64,000 nt of DNA from Chamaecyparis obtusa (taxonomy: Eukaryota > Streptophyta > Pinopsida > Cupressales > Cupressaceae): positions 620,001 through 684,000 of the forward strand of contig BSBK01006394.1 of the NCBI GenBank assembly GCA_027943335.1, written 5' to 3'. Positions within the stretch are counted from its first letter, which is position 1; the number at the start of each line of letters is the position of its first letter. The translations under genes were made by a program, and so were the position numbers. This document shows positions 61,315 to 64,000 of the stretch, piece by piece. Under the pieces are notes generated by a model. It was given only the letters and a program-made list of their open reading frames with translations. It did not search any database and was not told the origin of the DNA.

Positions 61315-64000
61315 CTGCACATCAGAGGAGCCAAAAAAACATAACTCTAATTAAATTCCATAAAATTCCAATACATCTATTTTGGTGCCTTATTCATTTA
61401 AATCAAGAATGTATCCACATTAGCAATCTTTAGAAAGAATAAAGATGAAAATCCTTGTCAAGTTGGAAAAGCACTTCACTGCATAAGTTGTCAACATGGT
61501 TATTGAAATTTTGAAATACAAAGTCTAATTGCAAACAGACTTTTACATTTTATATATGTCACTTTTCATTATACCATATCACTTGCCCTGTAATAGCACT
61601 GCTCAATCAAATAGAAAATGCCACAAACCAGGCCTTCTAGAGGCTGGCTTCATTCTGAGGGATGAGGCTAGCAAGTTCATGAAAGGTGACACCCTTTTCT
61701 TAGGGATGAAATCAAAAAATGAAATGTAACTGAAAACTAGGCTGGAAGGCTTAAAATTGTCTATACTTTCAAGATGCAGGCATTTGATTTCAGGACACTC
61801 GCAGATCATCATCAATGTGATTGCAATGGGCCCAAAAGGGGCATTGTTTTTGAAAGCAAATGCAAAGTTAATGAGAAAGTCCAACTTATTGCCTATATGT
61901 GAATTGATGCAAATGAGTCAATAAAGCCGGATAATGTGGAGGCAATATATTCTAACATTTGGCAGGCTCCATACAGTTCATACTTTTTATGCTGCATCAA
62001 AAAAAATTCTTATGCAAATATAGCTCTGAAAACATTAATGCCTTTAAATGCATGGACATAGCAACAAATCACGCAAGTTTGTGTTGAGTTAGCCCTTGGA
62101 GGAAAAGATTAGCAAAAGACAAGTTAAATTTGACTTCTAAATTGTGAATTTGGGAAGAATAGTCTGCAACTGTGAGGATGTTCACAAGACCATGAACTTG
62201 TCCCAGAACATGAAAGGGGCAAAGCCAAGTGGGTAATGTATGCAGGGAAATATGTGTGTGCATATATGTAATAAATAAGCAGATAAAGGGAATGCATAGG
62301 AGTGTATGATCATAATGGTACAAGGGGTAACCATATAGAAATGTGTGTAATGGATACATAGGTGACATAGGGCAAGGGACTAAACTTTGCACAAAATATG
62401 CCAATTGTTAATATGTCAATGTATCAAGGTACTCTCCTCAAAACAAATGCAAAACTAAATGAAAAATGGAATAGTATGCAAATTTCACCATTACAATAAT
62501 TACATTTAAATTTTAGTTTGTAATTTTAATATTTAATATTTTGTAATTTTAATTATATCTTGTAATTTGTAGTGATAATTTCATCAATTGGAAACTTAAT
62601 ATTGTAACTGTCATTTTTTAAAAATTAACATCATCGCTTAAAGGGTTGTAGCTCAATTGGGTGAGGACAATTGATGATGGTGATGGTATGTTTCTTGATT
62701 ATGACATCCAACAAGGTTCAAAGTATAAGGAAGGAGGTCAAGATCGTGCCCCAAACAACTTTGGCAGAATGGATACACATTCATCCTTTCCTTTGCTCTC
62801 AGCGAATGAGCTATCCCCATGAGCTTGTGCTCCCGTATTGGGTAGCAAAATGAACTTATGGAAGATATTAAATTCTTCACTAAAAAATTAAAATCATAAT
62901 TCATCATATTTATGAATTTGATTGTTAATATATCAAATATCAAATAATATTATTTGGAATTTTAGACGTCATCATTTGTCTTGTGAAAAATGCAGATTAT
63001 AAGTCAATGGCTACCCCAAATCAAATACTAAGGACCACAAAAGATCCACTCGGGATAATCAAAATTGATTACACAGACATCAGATATAAAACAGAAAACT
63101 TATAAAACCTCTAGTTTATATAGAATGCTTCAGAACAAATCAAAATTCCTGTCTCTATAATATAGACTCTTTAGAGCAGATTACGAACACACTAGAACAG
63201 ATTGAATAACAGTTTATACACACTCAGAAATGACAGGTTTGACTGATTCTGCCCAGATTGAGAGATTACTGGCTCTTCAAATGAGATCTCAATTATTGTG
63301 CTACACCTTGGAAGTGGCGCAACACAGCTGCAGGCTCCATGATGAACTACAAACCAGCTATAGACTTAAAGATGTGAAATCAAACCGGTTTCACGAGTGT
63401 TCATGGACAATGGTTGAAACTCCCAAATCAGCATGCAGCACCCTTAAACAGATCCTTGGCCAATGGAGATTGGGGTGATCTAATTGAATTGGAGTCGTCT
63501 TGAAACTGCAAACTCAGGTCCAGTGACCCTCTATAATTGACTGAGCTGCAGGTCCTTTGCCGCTGTCCTCAGACACACAGCATAGGACAAATGTGCCCTT
63601 TATATCACCCCAGCCAGGCACGCCACCAGGAAGTGTGCCCTCTGTGTCGCCTCCGGTCTTTAAGGTCACTCCGTTGAATTTGCTAATGTCTGACTTCAGG
63701 CTACGAAGAGATTGGAGGTGGGGGTACCGTCCTACCTAAGCAGACTGGTAAGATTTCTGTCCCAACATCAGAGCATTCATTTAATGCTTAACTTCAATAA
63801 TAAACTCCCATGCCCAGTCCTCCTCCCAATCACCTATTAATATCATTATAAAACTAGTTGGTCTCAAGGAAAACTGACTCGGGTGGCTAGGTCAAGCCGG
63901 CCCCAAAATCTCATTAGAATTTAATATTTATTTAATAACTTTCAACCATATTCCCCATAGTTGGCCCAAACAATTATTTAATAATTTATTTATTTAATTA
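61315..64000. other. FCF1 intron or upstream region with unassigned sequence
   Basis: No FCF1 exon is recognisable here. The 93-codon minus ORF at 61603-61884 and the plus ORF at 63230-63478 show no known family. 63540-64000 looks LTR-like (CCCTTTATATCACCCC TATA-type box near 63596, GC-richer leader, then an AT-rich end) but has no detectable border within the window. Confidence 0.4.
62643..62740 (+). repeat. Possible tRNA-derived SINE head
   Basis: GGGTTGTAGCTCAATTGGGT resembles the tRNA 5' end with an RNA polymerase III A box (TAGCTCAATTGG). AAGGTTCAAAGTA at about 62712 resembles a B box, but the spacing is about 60 bp, longer than in normal tRNAs. It does not fold into a tRNA by eye. No poly-A tail or duplication was found. 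Confidence 0.3.

Noticed and set aside
62643..62740. tRNA gene
   Set aside because: A-box-like and B-box-like motifs are present, but spacing and lack of a cloverleaf argue against a functional tRNA; retained only as a weak SINE candidate.

Overview
The window is nuclear DNA from a large, repeat-rich seed-plant genome. A gymnosperm is my best guess, but that is inference. The evidence is an intron-bearing plant-type gene (FCF1), AT-rich intergenic DNA, and layers of LTR retrotransposons, hAT and CACTA DNA transposons and TRIMs nested in one another. Most repeat genes carry nonsense codons but few frameshifts.

Layout. (1) 1-508 and 13551-14829 are two halves of one plus-strand Ty1/copia pol pseudogene. 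Its reverse transcriptase was split by a 13,034-bp hAT element (509-13542, 8-bp target duplication ATGACATC). The hAT holds a broken transposase on plus, and on minus a ~1,150-codon unrecognised decayed reading frame and a small acidic ORF, plus repeat arrays and large inverted repeats. (2) The 3' LTR of that copia starts at 14830. It was in turn hit by a 21,446-bp CACTA (En/Spm) element (14941-36386, 3-bp duplication GCT, 17-bp perfect terminal inverted repeat). The CACTA codes on minus for a ten-exon tnp2 transposase (29456 to 25189) and a fourteen-exon gene (24935 to 21207). In the second gene a SET (protein-methyltransferase-type) domain joins in frame a TnpA/Ptta-type DNA-binding domain. 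Kilobases of inverted and tandem repeats, including multiplied TATA-like units, lie between these genes and the ends. An insertion interpreted as a gypsy-type solo LTR and another LTR-like fragment sit in the right-hand repeat zone. (3) 36390-41707 is old LTR debris holding a solo LTR (38943-39657, duplication TACAT) that contains a 343-bp TRIM (38995-39337, duplication AAGAT), plus a second, inverted TRIM of the same family (40396-40747). (4) 41713-50951 is a complete minus-strand Ty1/copia element with ~1.97-kb LTRs, duplication ATTTG, PBS and PPT; its polyprotein is one frame with 11 stops that I located. (5) 50957-59300 is mostly unassignable AT-rich sequence with a decayed copia gag and two duplications. 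(6) 59362-61314 holds the last six coding exons of FCF1/UTP24 (PIN-domain rRNA-processing nuclease) on minus; the 5' exons lie beyond the window or in sequence I could not recognise. One intron holds a MITE-like inverted repeat.

How parts work together. In the CACTA, tnp2 would cut at the CACTA ends and the TnpA-type moiety would bind the GCGACGG-type subterminal repeats. A SET domain on that same polypeptide could bring histone or protein methyltransferase activity to the element's own ends, which would be an unusual chromatin-acting transposon protein. All five nonsense codons in the two CACTA genes can be explained by single C-to-T changes in otherwise intact exons, so this copy looks like a recently methylated and silenced member of a once functional family.
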